63,159 nt of DNA from Byssothecium circinans (lineage: Eukaryota; Ascomycota; Dothideomycetes; Pleosporales; Massarinaceae): assembly GCA_010015675.1 (NCBI GenBank), contig ML976979.1, forward strand, positions 1,256,694 through 1,319,852. The letters run 5' to 3'. Position numbers and translations under genes: made by a program. The first letter of the stretch is position 1. Each line of letters opens with the position of its first letter. The notes under the pieces were generated by a model, which was not told the origin of the DNA, searched no databases, and was given only the letters and a program-made list of their open reading frames with translations. Positions 47,287-60,030 of the stretch are shown in pieces.

Positions 47287-48121
47287 TCACCATTCCATCA
47301 CCACCCTTAACTCCCCACCCTCCTTATCAACCTTCTCCACCACCCTCTTCACCTCTTCCATAACTCTCCCTTGCACCTCCGCCACCCCCCTCCCCGCATC
47401 AATCCTCACAATATCCTCCCTCTCTTCGACCTTCCCCCCCTCACCCCCCTCAATCAACACCCCAAAAAGCTCCCTCACCCTATCCTGCATCTCCCTCTTC
47501 TCATACTTCTCCCCCCCATACCCGCCCCGCTTCTCCGCCTCCTCGGCCGAAATATCCAGGAAAAGACACAGATCCGGACGCGGAAGCCCAACATCAGGAT
47601 GCCGACACCAGGAGAGCGGAAGCGAGGGTTTGTGCTTCGCGGCCGTGTAGACGATGCCGGAGTAGTAGTAGCGGTCTATTATGACGGTGGTGTTGGACGC
47701 GATGAGGGAGGTTATTTTGGAAGCGGATTCCCAGCGGTTGGCGGAGAAGAGGAGGTGGATCACGTGGTCTTCTTGCTCAGTGGCACCGCTGAGGTAGCTG
47801 TTTATCATTTGGCCGATTGGGGTTGTTCGGTCTGGTTTAGTTAGTAGTTAGTATGCGTCTGCGTAGATTTGGGGAGTGGGGTATTGCAGAGAATGACGCT
47901 GAGAATTGCTTTGGCTGAAAAGTGATATCGCATAGTATGACGCGCAGATTTTCACATAGAGCTTCTGGTAATTAGAAATGCCATATGGTCCACTTACCGG
48001 GAAATCGCATGTGATGCACCTTCATTCCATCCTGCTGAAGCGCTTGTGCTAGCATCTCGCATTGCGTTGACTTGCCGGCCCGGTCGAGCCCCTCGAGCAC
48101 AATTAGTTTTCCACGCGTCAT
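47287..48121 (-). CDS. Thymidylate kinase
   Basis: Inferred exons 48121-47998 and 47831-47287, giving 222 residues, normal for dTMP kinase (Cdc8 family). The P-loop is LEGLDRAGKST near residue 9, the substrate-binding region contains FPDRTTPIG, and the DRYYYSG motif is present. The lid-like region is acidic and extended (EKRGGYGGEKYEKREMQDR). It phosphorylates dTMP to dTDP for DNA synthesis. The start chosen gives the compact N-terminus MTRGKLIVLEG. An in-frame ATG at 48301 would add 60 residues, acidic first and then rich in Arg/Ser/His. Confidence 0.9.
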
Positions 48122-48943
48122 TGGTCTTGGAATTTTTCTAAGTGGATTATCCAAAGATCGATGTTTGTGTAGTATAGAGAATGAACGCGAACGGTGACTC
48201 CAACTGGGATGATGGAAGAAGCGAGGCTTAATCTGGATTAGCGTGGGCGGGTCCCTTTTTGGGTCCGAAGGTTCGTCGCGTCTCCACTCCTCACTGCTCA
48301 TTCAACATCGCACGTCTTATTATCGCACTGGTCATCACTCTGGCTCCTTTCGTCTATCTCGCATCTTGTACAAATTTGTCACGTCCGTTAATATCTGTAG
48401 AGCGAGAGTTTCAGGCTTCTATCCGTATAACCTAAGCGCTTCATCCACCTCCTGGTACAGTACAATTGCAAATGCTATCTTGTTTCTGTTAATATTTACA
48501 CTTTTACTTAATTCCTGCTATTTAAATCGCGTAACTAAACGCAACTATGTTAGATTTTACGAGGCATACTCAGACTTTGCTCCTTACCCACGACCGCCCT
48601 GGAAAGCCCTCGATTCTCAGAGAATGACGCAACAGAATCTGCATACGAGAGTAGCCGACGCCCTGTTTGGTTGGCGACATGTGGCTGCTTCTGCTTAAGC
48701 GAGGGCGACGTAGCGTGGCGCAGGGCGATGAGGGACTCGAAGGTCGTAATCGCCCTCCTCAGGTTCATGCGGCTCTGGACGACCACCTTTCTTCTAGAGT
48801 AGCATCCCAACTATGATGATTCTGCAGTTTCTCATCGCGACACCACTCACCCAGTCTATGTCTAGCTAAACGTCTTATTAGAAACTTCCAAGTAACGCTG
48901 AAAGCCAGCCTTGTCAGCCCACCAACTATCAACCAACGCAGCC
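48122..48943. promoter_or_regulatory. Divergent region between the thymidylate kinase and kinase-fusion genes
   Basis: 822 bp. The frame at 48243-48698 on the plus strand shows no domain. I see no RNA gene or repeat. Confidence 0.45.
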
Positions 48944-51900
48944 ATGAACCCAAACATCATGAACAACGACGTTCGAACTAGGGGGAACGGTCACTCAATG
49001 ACCTATTCCGACTACACCTCAATCGATACCTCCAATAGTTTCGTAAGTTTTCGCTCATTCAGGATAGTTGGCCCTGGACGGAAATATCTGACCACAACAG
49101 TGTTATTCCACCGAAAGCGGAAGCTCCCTACTTTCACAGTCACTTCCAGATTCCGGCGTGTACGATCTCGGTCAGGCGTCTTTACCGAAAGAGCTCTTAG
49201 GTTGGCAGAAGGCGACGCTGAGAATCTGGCAAACGAACAACAAGCAGCGAGCTACCGAGATCGACGAGATAGCCTCGCTGTTCGCCGAGATTCTAGGCGC
49301 GTCGCAAAATCTGATCAAATTTTACCTTCACTATCTGTTTGGGAATGTTTCGGGTCGCTATCTGCAAGGCGACAATGGTAGTGCAAGTGCGAATCCCCAA
49401 CGATCAAACGACCAAGGCAGTTTTGTGCATGCCAACGGGACCGAGCATCATCCTAACGCTCCAGATATGTTTCCTAACCATGCATTGCAACTGCCCCAGT
49501 GCCCCATCAGCACCACACCGGCTCCCCCGCGCGCTCTGTATCTACCGACTGTGCAAGTGGATTTATCCTCTGCAGCCGGAGTCCACAGCCGACAGCCGCC
49601 TCTGAACTTCAACACCACAGGCCTTGCTATTACCAATGATGGCACCGCACGAGCTGAAAGAGAAAAGGAAACAACCATGCCGATGAATCCAACATACAAC
49701 AATGCGATGCCCTCTGCGGAAGTTTCTCAATCTCACGCTACCCAAGACAAACCCGTGCAAGATCTAATCCCGGTGTTTTCAATCCCTCGCGGGCGTGTGA
49801 TCCTGACACCGAGCCTTTCCGCCGTGATCGAGCGACTCAGGCTCGCGCGACGAACGAAAGGTTGCCAACGGATACGCTCTCACGAGAAACAGTGTGGCAA
49901 TTACGAGTGTACCTTGGGATGTGGCAGAAGTTTCAAGACAGCCCACGACTTGTTCCGCCATGAAGGCACCGTATTGCCCCAAGAGTTTTGGTTTTGCAAC
50001 GTCTGCGGAGATGAACAACATGCTTCTCACAAGCATGTATTCACCAGAGAAGACAAAATTCGACATCATCTCAAGCTTTCTCATGCCAATCTAGGGTACA
50101 TTTCTGAGTTCAAGGTACCCAATGTCCCCGAGTCTTTTCCGGAAAGATGCGGGCTTTGCACGCATCACCGCCATCGGACTTGGAGAGATCGGTGTAACCA
50201 TATAAGACGGTATCACAGGAAACCTAGTACCCCGGCGAAAGCAGCAGATGGTGACAATGATGCCTCGGGCAAAAGCATGAGCGGCCCAGGTGACGATGAC
50301 GACGATGACGACGTGGATGGCAACAATAAGGGCTCTGATGCAAATAAAGAGGATCCAACCAATGGAAGCGACCGGAACACTGGCCCCGGTGATTCTGGAA
50401 AGCCTCCAGATACTCAGCCAGATGACGGAATGGATGAGGAAGAGCCTCCTGACACCACAAACGATGACTTCTCCGAATTCTTGAACTTTGGAAACCCCGC
50501 TTACTGGGGTCAAGAAGTCAAGATCGCACTCAAGCGCATTACGACCTTCGAGAACCATGGAGAATCCGATGCCCCTCTAGAACCACTCTTAATCAAATAC
50601 ATTGGACAAGTCAACCAGAAAGGCGGCACCGCTGCCGTTTTTAAGGTCGAAACTTGGTCCAATGATGACGCACTTGGTGATGGACAGCGCCAACTGCGAG
50701 TGGTGAAGCGGTACAGTAGCGAGCATCAGCTTCTATTCCAGAGAGAACTGGAAGCTTTCTCAATCTTGAGCCAGCAGAAAAATGAGCATCCTAACATCAT
50801 CCGGTGCCTAGGCTCTTTCACTCAATATGGCGCTCAGGGCAGGACCAGTTATAACCTCTTGTTGGAAAGTGCGCAGTGTGATTTATCGGAGTATTTCGCA
50901 GACACTGCTCCACCGTCCACTACGCTTGAGATCAAGACATTCTGGACGCAGCTGAGAGGAATTGCAGACGCACTCCAGAGTATTCATGGGCTTGACGGGA
51001 AGCAAGGTTCGTATGTAGGGTGGCATGCTGATGTGAAACCAGACAATATTCTCTACATGGACGGCACGTTCAAGCTTGCCGACTTCGGGCTCTCCAAGTT
51101 CGCAGAGCGCAAAGACGAGCAGCCTGCTAAAGAGATCATGCATGGAGGCACGGCTACCTACCGTAAGTTTGCCTATCATACTGCTATGTGACAATGATGT
51201 TGGAACACTTTCCATTGTTGAATCCAGTAAAAGCGTTGCACAATCCCCTCCAGTGCTGCGGGTTGAATTATGCAATCGGCTAACGCAAACAGTCGCACCA
51301 GAGGTTTACGAGTGGAATCCACGTGAGGCTGTAAGCCAGAGCGTTGATGTATGGTCACTCGGTTGTATTCTATCCATGGCCGCGACCTGGATCATCGAAG
51401 GCTTCCATGGAATTCGGGAATTTGAGACCCTCCGAAAGCACGCAATCTCTCCTTCTGGCACCAACAGTGCTGCCAAGTTCCATGATGGGAAGCAAGTACT
51501 ACCCCACGTTAAGTCGTGGCACGATCAGCTACGTGCTAGAGCCAATAATGATGACCCGACGACTTGTAAGATTTTGGATCTGGTTGACAATCACCTTTTA
51601 CGAAGCAACGCGTCGCTTCGGTATGATGCTCAAGAGGTATCCAGAGCCATCGCCCTGATTGTACACGAGGCGGACATGGGGGGCCGGGAAGCTGTGACAA
51701 ATTTTGAAGTGGAAGCGATAATGAGCGCGTCTTCACTCGAAGAGCGTACACCGAGCGATCGTGCTGCGGCGGCCCAGGCATCATCGTCCGATGAGGGCGA
51801 TATCGCGATCGTTGCTCCAATTCCCCCTCCTCGTCTAATCATATCTGAGCGGCCAGAAAGTCAAGCTGTTCTTCATGACGATGTGAGTCACGAACTCCAA

Positions 51901-54152
51901 ACTTTGACCTGTGCACATTGTCAAGAATATCGCTCCCGTTGTTGCTGTTATGGCTCAACCTATCGTTCTGATACCCTGTGGGAAACCCAAGCCTATAAAG
52001 CACATCACAGGAGAAGGGATACCGAGCTTCCTCAAGAAGCCGACGTTGGTGTTTGCGGACTTTTCTACGAAGAACCTTTTTCTTCCTTCACCGGCTACTC
52101 TTCCCAGGACTTTTGGGCAAACTCTTTGGCATCCAACCAGTCGTCTCGATCCTACTACCAGGAGGCAAATTCCATACCCGACCCATTGAGTTCCAATGCG
52201 TTCGAATTCGCCATGCCGGGAATGATGCACCGACATAGTTATGCTCCCCAGCTTGAATGGCCATTTCCCGCAACTGTTCCACCCCCGATCAATCCAGAAT
52301 TTGACGATAGCAGCTCATGGGCGCTCCCTGGAATTACTCCGCCTTCCGTTGCCATGCACCGGTTCATGTCTGACCCGACGCCCTATCCGCACACGGCTGG
52401 ACAGAAAGATGGAATTTCGTCACGACTTTATGGCTGCCTAGATCCTTCGCTCACGGTTCCAACACCTCTGCCGACGACGTTGCCCACAGGGTCTTTGTCG
52501 CAGGAAGCGAAGAGACGTCGGCGTCGCGAATCCCACTTTATGGTCCAGCATCGTGATAGCATCAACGAGCGCATCCACGACCTGTCCTTCTTATTCTCAC
52601 AGCTGTCCCGCTTAATCCTACCGCACCGACCAGATGATGAAGAGATTCATAAACATCTTGGGGGTAGTGCTAACAGCAGTTCCTTGCCCATGGCGCCTAG
52701 GGGTTCGGACAAATGGCTTTGTGCGAGTTGCTTTGGCGCCCCCAACAGTGACTTTACTCGCTGCGGTGTGTGCCACCATAGGCTGCTTGTACGCGCCAAT
52801 ACTTCATTTTCCCCTGGGCAGCTGGAACAAGAGACATTACAAGAGGCATACGAGCAAGCCAGGATTGACCAGAGCCGCATTTCGGAAGAGGCCATTGTCG
52901 AGAGGCAGAAAACATGGGACGAAGCAAACAGAGTTGTTCCATACTTTCGACCTACAGTCTCAGCATTGAGCTTAGGCACCAGCCGTAGTATCTCGACTCT
53001 CGACTCACGCTCACGCGGAGGCTCCAGGGTTTTCAGCGCCAACACCGGGGCTCTTGCCAAAGCCTTGGAATTGGTGGAGCCTTCTCTAGAGTATAATTCG
53101 GGGTCACATCAAAGCCTCGATAATCTGTCGCGTAACTTGGACCAGTTTCTCACAGGGAGGCAAGAGCACAGGAAAACCATCAACGTTCGCACCGAACACT
53201 TTTGGGGCTACACAGAACTCCGTCAGCTGAAGAAGTTGTTGGGCGAATTCGAACGGTCTCGGCATCGCAGAACTGACAGGAGCAACATTCATATCCGCTT
53301 CATTGTTCCCGGGGATGAAGGTTTCGTTGTACATTGGCTCAGTGAGCTTACACGCATTTTCACGTTGGTTGCCTATTTCATTGCCTTTCCCAATTCAGAT
53401 CTTTCTTTGCGTTTTCATTTGTCTGAAAACTTTTGGCCATACAGTCTACTAATGCTTTGATTAGTTTTGTCAGCGTCCGATTGCGTTTTCCAGGTTGCAT
53501 GGACCTCATGGAGCCAGAGAGAGTACATGGCGACTATAGAAGACATGCCGCCAACCCAAGAGCGTTTGATAGGCAGATACGGACGTACCCCTCTGATCCG
53601 GTGGATCGGAGCTATGCAGTCCGCGACCGAGGTCGAAGCGCGTATTCCGGTTGGGCATATCCGACATTTGGGTAAGTACTGTAGTCGACATAAGTTGAGC
53701 AAGGACTAACAGTGCTTAGCCACGACCTGACACCATCATACCAGTTTGAATTCCATTTCGCAAGGGAAAATTTCATCGAGTCAGGGCACCACTACGACTC
53801 AGTGAATTCCAACAATTCACTGAGTAGAACTGATCCCGTCGATCATATTTCTGCGCAAGAACCGGATGAGCATGGAGATAAGACTGATCCATCCCCCTTA
53901 TATCCCACATGCAGCGGATGTCAGCATTGCTGTAGATGCCCCAGGCACCACTACTCTGTTTGCAGTCGCAACCATCCCCGGCGGTATCTACAACTGAAGG
54001 GGGGATCCATGAACTCCAAAGGTGTCTGCCCCAAATGCAATCAACACCGAAGGAAACGGACTCGATCCAGCGAGCATTGTTCGTTCAATCGTTGCTTGAT
54101 AGGATGTTCCGAAGACGGTGATCGACATTCCAAGAGACGGAGGATAAGTTGA
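48944..54152 (+). CDS. Large zinc-finger/protein-kinase protein, non-RD kinase
   Basis: Inferred exons 48944-49042, 49101-51162, 51293-53341, 53494-53671, 53720-54152 (1606 residues). The order is: a disordered N-terminus; about residues 296-406 with C2H2-type fingers (YECTLGCGRSFKTAHDLFRH; FCNVCGDEQHASH; CGLCTHHRHRTWRDRCNHIRRYH); an acidic Asp-rich linker; and a protein kinase at about 520-830. Kinase marks are GGTAAVFKVE in the nucleotide loop, the Lys in LRVVKRY, WHADVKPDNILY as catalytic loop (about 675), ADFGLS, and APEVYEW after the second intron. The catalytic loop has HAD, not HRD, so this is a non-RD kinase that keeps its catalytic Asp, Lys and Asn. Near residue 1194 a zinc ribbon (WLCASCFGAP, FTRCGVC) resembles RanBP2-type fingers. 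The C-terminus is Cys/His/Arg-rich. The last two exons are less certain. Role unknown; similar fungal proteins occur in large variable families. Confidence 0.8.
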
Positions 54153-55080
54153 TCTATATTATAATACTTAATTCTGGATTGGGCACTGGTGTTTCTTTGG
54201 CATGGTTGGAGTCTTTTGGCGGATGCTTCGGCAGTCTTTCATCGCCGGCTGGGATTTATTTGCTCTTCCCTACCTCTATCTCATATCACGTAACGCATTG
54301 TAATTCTCTTCTAGTTTAATTCCAGTATTCCATTATAATACTCAGTAATAGGGGTATCACGGCGTTCTACCAAGGAGAATTTCGTGTTCTATAATTCCAT
54401 TCGCATTTGACTAGTCGAACTTCATCATGGATGTGGTCCACAAGTGCATGTCACTTGCGCCTCTTCAAATTTTTAATCACAGCCTATATTCCGAATAGAC
54501 TATTTGAAGCACCTCAAAGAACGCCTACATCAGGCACCGGCCCTGTATAACAACCCCGCCGCACAACTAAACGCCCTACCTCTCAAATTCCTTACTCCCA
54601 TCAACTACCTCGTCGCGTCGATCCACATCATGAACAACTCCTTACCATCCTGGGGCTGGCAAGCCATCTCCAGCACACGCACCCGCTCAAACAATTCATC
54701 ACTCACCCTAGCATCAGAGACATAAGACGCCGAGATCTCCTTCTCCTACAGGATGATGGTCGTCGCCAAGCTGCCACCTCCCAACTCCCCACTCCCGGCC
54801 ACCAGAAGAATCCCGCGCCATCACTCCCCCACGACCGTACATCCACCCCACGCCCGACTCCGACCTCCCACACTGCCCAAACTGTAGCTTCGGTACGTCT
54901 CCCCCATTTCCCTTCCCATGACTTCCAAGTTGGCCACTCATCTACTAACCACCCACCCCCCAAAACAGCGCTCCCTCCATCCTGCACATCCCACCCCAGA
55001 ACCATCTTCGCCCCCTCCTCTTCCTCCTCTAACCTCTCTGCCCTCCACACCATCCGCGTGGACGTCACTACAGAACGGTT
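54153..55080. pseudogene. Decayed coding sequence of unknown family
   Basis: On the plus strand about 54504-54725 reads coherently (for example LKERLHQAPALYNNPAAQL, then INYLVASIHIMNNSLPSWGW), ends at TAA, and can be followed a little further past the stop. No start codon or domain is recognised. C-rich sequence stops abruptly near 55075, where AT-rich repeat DNA begins, so this looks like a gene relic cut by a transposon. Confidence 0.35.
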
Positions 55081-56080
55081 AGTAATGCTTATTTTTAAGA
55101 TAGAAATAATCCTTAATTTTGTTTTAAAAATACCTACATTTACCCTTTAAATATTATCATTTACAACACATTACGTTATTTAAAATGTCTAATAATGTTC
55201 CTAGACCTTCACTGGATAAGGGATCAAAGACGCCGCGAAAGACCGTCAGCAGCAAGGCCCGAGTCAGTCAAGCTCCGCGCAAAAAGCTCTCGTAGCTGAA
55301 AAGCGACAAGAGCTCCAGGGGATCGTGGACGAAAATTATAAACACGACAAGAAAATAAAGGCTGCAAAGTCCCCTTCAGCCACCATTGGCCAGGAGTGCA
55401 TGTAAAAGAGGTCTTAGACTCCGGACCACAGTAAACCAGCGGTATTAATAAAAACATTAACACCTTTAGGAACATTAACCTTTAGTCTAGCTATATTATT
55501 AGTGTAAAAGCTATTTACTAGAACTAAAGAGAAGAAGTAGTAGTAGGTCTTAAGTTCTACAAAGGCTTTACTTAAAGATCTAAAGCGTACTATAGGGTTA
55601 TCTAATTCTAATAAGCAAAAAAGCTGCTTAGGCAATCTAAAGGATCACAAAGGGTTAGCCTAAAAGCAACTAAGAGTAAAAGCTAAAAATATACAGAGCG
55701 CACAGAAAGGTAGGGAAAGAATACTCTTGCAAATAGGGCAAGAAAGGGAAGCGCAGGATAAGAAGGGGTTAGGACAGCGGCTTCCAAGCACAAGAACGCT
55801 ATATTTAGATACACGTATCCTATTACAAAGAGCAGGATATCTACCTATAAATCCGCAATTACCTTTTTTCACTCCACTAGAACTCCTACCTACTGCGAGC
55901 AGACCTTCTTTCCACCAGCTACCACATCCTTTTCGGAACCAATACCCAGGGCAAACGTATCATGAGGGTTATCCTCAGAACTCGTATTATACAGAGGATC
56001 CTATCGCCACTGAGGCATCCCCCTATATGGTAGGATCGAAGTCGTCCGCTTCAAGCCCCTCACAGCACAATCTATTATAG
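55081..56080. mobile_element. Degenerate transposon remnant at the edge of the AT-rich block
   Basis: AT-rich sequence with stops in all frames, mixed with less mutated stretches at 55200-55400 and 55720-56080. Short coherent peptides rich in Lys/Gln and with LLVxKLF-like pieces suggest the C-terminal part of a transposase, but no diagnostic motif or terminal repeat was found. Confidence 0.4.
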
Positions 56081-56259
56081 TTCCGAAATTCTTCTTTCCT
56101 AAAAGCTATCTCTTGGAGGTGGATAATTGCGGGGCCACTGTCATTGCTCGGCGGGAGCCAGACGCACATGTGGCATGCGTTCCTACAGATATCCAGTATA
56201 TGCAAGAATTTCAAACTACGCTCATTTTGTTTAGTTGGTGATTATAGAAACCGTCTCTG

Positions 56260-56424
56260 GCTTCTCTCGCAACTCTGTCGAAGGAACTACTCTACGGCAT
56301 CATCTCCTTCATTTCGACCAAAGCCGACCTTGCCAATATCCGGTTCGCGAACCATGAGTTCGATGACCTCACAATACGTGCTTACTTCGCGAGCATCAAC
56401 AAAATAAACCATCCTCTCACACAC
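56260..56424 (+). pseudogene. F-box-like gene fragment
   Basis: About 55 codons read ASLATLSKELLYGIISFIST then KADLANIRFANHEFDDLTIR, which has the F-box pattern (Leu-rich helix, xxDLxNIRxxNxxF). No ATG precedes it in frame and it is surrounded by stops, so it is a relic. Other frames continue for short stretches to about 56600. Confidence 0.4.
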
Positions 56425-56758
56425 CACCACCGACGTCAACGCCGACGCCTACTACTCGAGCACGGAAGTCAACAACGATGAAAAACAATGGCATGCCCAC
56501 CGCTCTGCCCAGCAAGAAGCCATCAAGTCGGTAAAAGCAAAATCTCGAACGCGTATCTACGTCACGCACTTCCGACGCTCTCACTTGCTGATTAATACGC
56601 TTCTTTTACTAATTAATATATCGCTTTCGGTGCTGTTGCTGCGGGGCTTTTGGAGGGAATTGGGTGTGGTGGGCGCTGGTTGGAGAGGATTTCTCGAGGC
56701 TAGCACCTGTTTATGAGTATTTCTGATTTGGGAAAAAGGGGAGTGTGTGGGAGTGGAG

Positions 56759-56905
56759 AGCAGACATGTCAACAAACAAGTCAAGCAAGTCTAGAGTCGT
56801 GACTTAACTTGCTTGGAGTTTATAAGGCGTTGACTTAACTTGCTTAACTTAGTGTTGCGTTTACGGTAGACTTGACTTGCTTGCTTAGTCAACTTGGTGT
56901 AGTAT
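56759..56905. repeat. Array of GACTTAACTTGCTTG-type repeats
   Basis: Repeated ACTTGCTT and its complement AAGCAAGT, some as AAGTCAAGCAAGTC, in both orientations. It is similar in style to the pentamer array at 960-1165 and may be the sub-terminal region of another hAT-type element. Confidence 0.5.
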
Positions 56906-57900
56906 ATATAGGTAGTAAAAAGGAGGTGAAAATCTAGTCTAGTACGGCTAGAGATTAGAGCTAATAAGCGCTAGTCCTAATTAGGCACAAAAAAACCTAA
57001 TACTAAAAAACTATTATAAGATTATATACTAAGTAATGTAATCTACTATCAAACAGCCTAAACTATTAAACAGCCTAAAATTCCTTAGTAATACTAACTT
57101 ACTTAATTTTATTATTATTATTATCTGTATTACTATCTAAAAATATATACTAAGTACTAGCCTCTAACTTAGAAGAACCCTCTTTATTAGCTTAATACAT
57201 TCTTATATTATACCTAGCCTTACTATAGTTACTATAGTAGTAAATACCTAGTTATTATACTTTATATTTACCCTCTACCTTTACCTTTTTATAGTTCTAA
57301 ATAGTTTCTAATAGTTTAGAACTATTCTAGTCTACTATAGAACTATACTCTATAGTACTACCCTTCTAAATATACTTCTACTTGCGTGTTTTACGCTTAG
57401 TTATTACTTTAAGTTACTTTTTAAGTTCTTAAATACGTAACTTTATAAGTATAGTACTATATAGTACTAACTTAGCGCCTTTAATAAGCTATAAAAGCCT
57501 ACCCTGCATTATTTATAGTAATTAAGTAATAGAATTACGTATAAACTTTAACTATAAGCTAAATTTACATATATTACTTAGAGTCCTTAATAGCTATAGC
57601 GTCTCTAGTAGTAAGGGTCCTAGTAGGGTACGTATATATATATTAAGATAATTAAGTACTACCTACGCATTTAAAGAGATTAGCCCTATTACCTTAAAGG
57701 CCTTTTAATAGTTCTAAACTATAAATACGCTTAAAAATACGTCTTTAAAAGCTAGTAGGAATACTTCCTTATTAATATAAAAGATACGTTAGCATGCTAA
57801 GTCCTAAATAATCTTAGAGTACTTATACTTAAGTAGTAAGAATAATACTATATTAAGTAGCTAGAGGATGTATAATAAGTATAGTAGTATATAGAGCGTA

Positions 57901-59739
57901 ACGTATTCTACTACTAAAGCAGCCACACTACTAAAGTGGCTACTTTTCCTTAGCAACACCATTACCACACTTATCACGAAATGCCTCAACTAATAAACGC
58001 AATACTTGTTTAATAAGAAGGCAGGATTGAGCTTGCCCTTTAAGCTTACTAATTAGGCCAATTTACAAGCCTCCAACGCACTGCTAAGGCTTTTAACGTT
58101 CGTTATTAGAGACTCTCTGCACGCCTCAACAGAACCGCCTTTTAACTAATAATAGTACTAAACTGTTTCAAACTATCCTTAACTAAAGAGGACACGCTTA
58201 TCTAATACATCTTTAACCTTAATTCGTAAGGATTCGTACTTACATTAGGTGAAGTGTTAGATATAGCGAATAAACTACTACGCGAGTAAGGTAGTAAGAA
58301 AGTAGGCATTAACTAAGTAGCATAGTTTATAGACTATTTAGAATAGTTATAAATGGTTTAAAACTATTTAAAGGACTATTAAAGGGCATTACAGGAAAAT
58401 CCTAAGGTAGTTAGCGCGTAGTTTAAGCTTGTGCGGGATACTAAAGCAAAGTACGGCATACATAATAATAATATACATAACTTTAATAAGACTAGCTTTT
58501 AGATAGGTATTATTAGCTCTATAAAAGTGGTTACTAGCTTAGAGAAGTGAGAAAGGCCTATAATAGTTTAGCTAGGTGATAAGAAGTAGGTGATAGACAT
58601 CTAGAGTATATGTTTAAATAGTACATTTACCCTACTATTTATTATATACAAAGAATGTATCTATATCTCTTTATAGTACTAGGAAGCTAATATACCACGT
58701 AATTAAAAGCTTTTAGTCTTAGAGAATAGATGGATGACTAATAAGCTTAGTCTTATATAGTTAAAGTACTTTAACATGTATACAAAGGCAAGAACTATTA
58801 GCGTCTATTAGTTGCTAATTTTAGATAGCTATGAAAGCTACCTTAATTAAGATTTTAAGGATTATTATTATAATAATAAGATCCTTACACTCTATATGCT
58901 ACCATACTCGTCACATATCCTCTAGCCGCTTAATGTGATGTTATTCTCACTACTTAAGCGTAAGTACTCTAATATTATTTAGGGCTTAGCGCAATAGCGC
59001 GTCTTTTATATTAATAAAGAAGCGTTCCTACTAGCCTTTAAAGACGCATTTTTAAGCGTATTTACGGTTTAGAACTATTAAAAGGCCTTTAAGATAATAG
59101 AGCTAGTCCCTTTAAACGTGCAGGTAGTCCTTAATTACCTTAATATGTATATACGCACCCTACTAAGACCCTTACTACTAGAGACGCCATAGCTATTAAA
59201 GACTCTAAGTAATACACGCGAATTTAGCTTATAGTTAAAGTTTATACGTGATTCTATTACCTAGTCACTATGAATGGCATAGGATAAGCTTTTATACCTT
59301 ATTAAAGGTACTAAGTTAGTGCTACATTATACTACGCTTATAAAGTCGCGCATTAAAGAGCTTGAATAGTAACTTGCAGTTATAACTAAGCGTAAAATAC
59401 GTAAACGCAAGTATATTTAGAAGGGTAGCACTATAGAGTATAGTCTTATAGTAGACTAGAATAGTTTAGAACTATAAAAGGGTAAGGGTAGAAGGTAAGA
59501 GTGAGGTGCGACAATTACAATAACTAGGTATTTAGTGTTGTAGCAACTGCGGTAAGACTAGGCATAACGCAAGAACTTATTAAGCTAATAAAGAGGGTTC
59601 TTCTAAGTTAGAGGCTAGTACTTAGTATATATTTTTAGATAGTAATGTAGACGATAATGATGATGCAGTTAAGTAAGTTAGTGTTGCTAAGGAAAAGTAG
59701 CCACTTCAGTGGTGTAGCCGCTTTAGTGGTAGAATACGT
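57901..59739 (+). mobile_element. Pogo-type element nested inside an older copy of its own family, 1839 bp
   Basis: Flanked by TA on both sides (57899-57900 and 59740-59741). Terminal inverted repeats of about 59 bp start ACGTATTCTAC and end TTCCTTAGCAACAC, with only a few transitions between the two ends. The repeats contain pairs of CACTAAAGYGGC-like boxes. Inside is one disrupted transposase gene. Confidence 0.88.
57981..59640 (+). pseudogene. Pogo-type (DDE_1) transposase, RIP-decayed
   Basis: From ATG 57981 a frame reads MPQLINAILV, then helix-turn-helix-like SLQRTAKAFNVRY, the DDE_1 blocks LLILDSYESY and LPYSSHIL-stop-PLNVM, and a C-terminal CCHC-like zinc knuckle near 59545. It is interrupted by tens of TAG and TAA codons, mostly at expected Gln, Trp or Arg sites. 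The inner element is dead. Confidence 0.8.
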
Positions 59740-60030
59740 TAAGGATCTTATTATTATAATAATAATCCTTAAAATCTTAATTTAGGTAGCTTTTATAGCT
59801 ATGTAAAATTAGTAACTAATAGACGCCTACTATTTAGCCCTTTATATGCACGTTAAAGTGCTTTAACTATGCAAGACTAAGCTTATTAGTTATCTATCTA
59901 TTCTTTAAGACTAAGAGCTTTTAATTATATAGTATATTAGCTTCCTAGTACTATAAAGAGATATAGATACGTCCTTTATATATAATAAATAGTAGGGTAA
60001 ATATACTATTTAAATATATACTCTAGATTA

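Larger units (their letters stand above)
57036..60028 (-). mobile_element. Older pogo-type element, minus strand, split by a nested insertion
   Basis: 57036-57898 and 59742-60028 together form one minus-strand copy of the same family as the nested element. The left piece carries the C-terminal part of the transposase, including the zinc-knuckle region at about 57140-57230, and a decayed terminal repeat starting near 57036 after a TA. The right piece continues the transposase toward its N-terminus. The sequences on each side of the insertion join exactly at one TA when matched to the inner copy near 58886. The 5' end of this copy is missing beyond 60028. It is more mutated than the inner copy. 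Confidence 0.8.
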
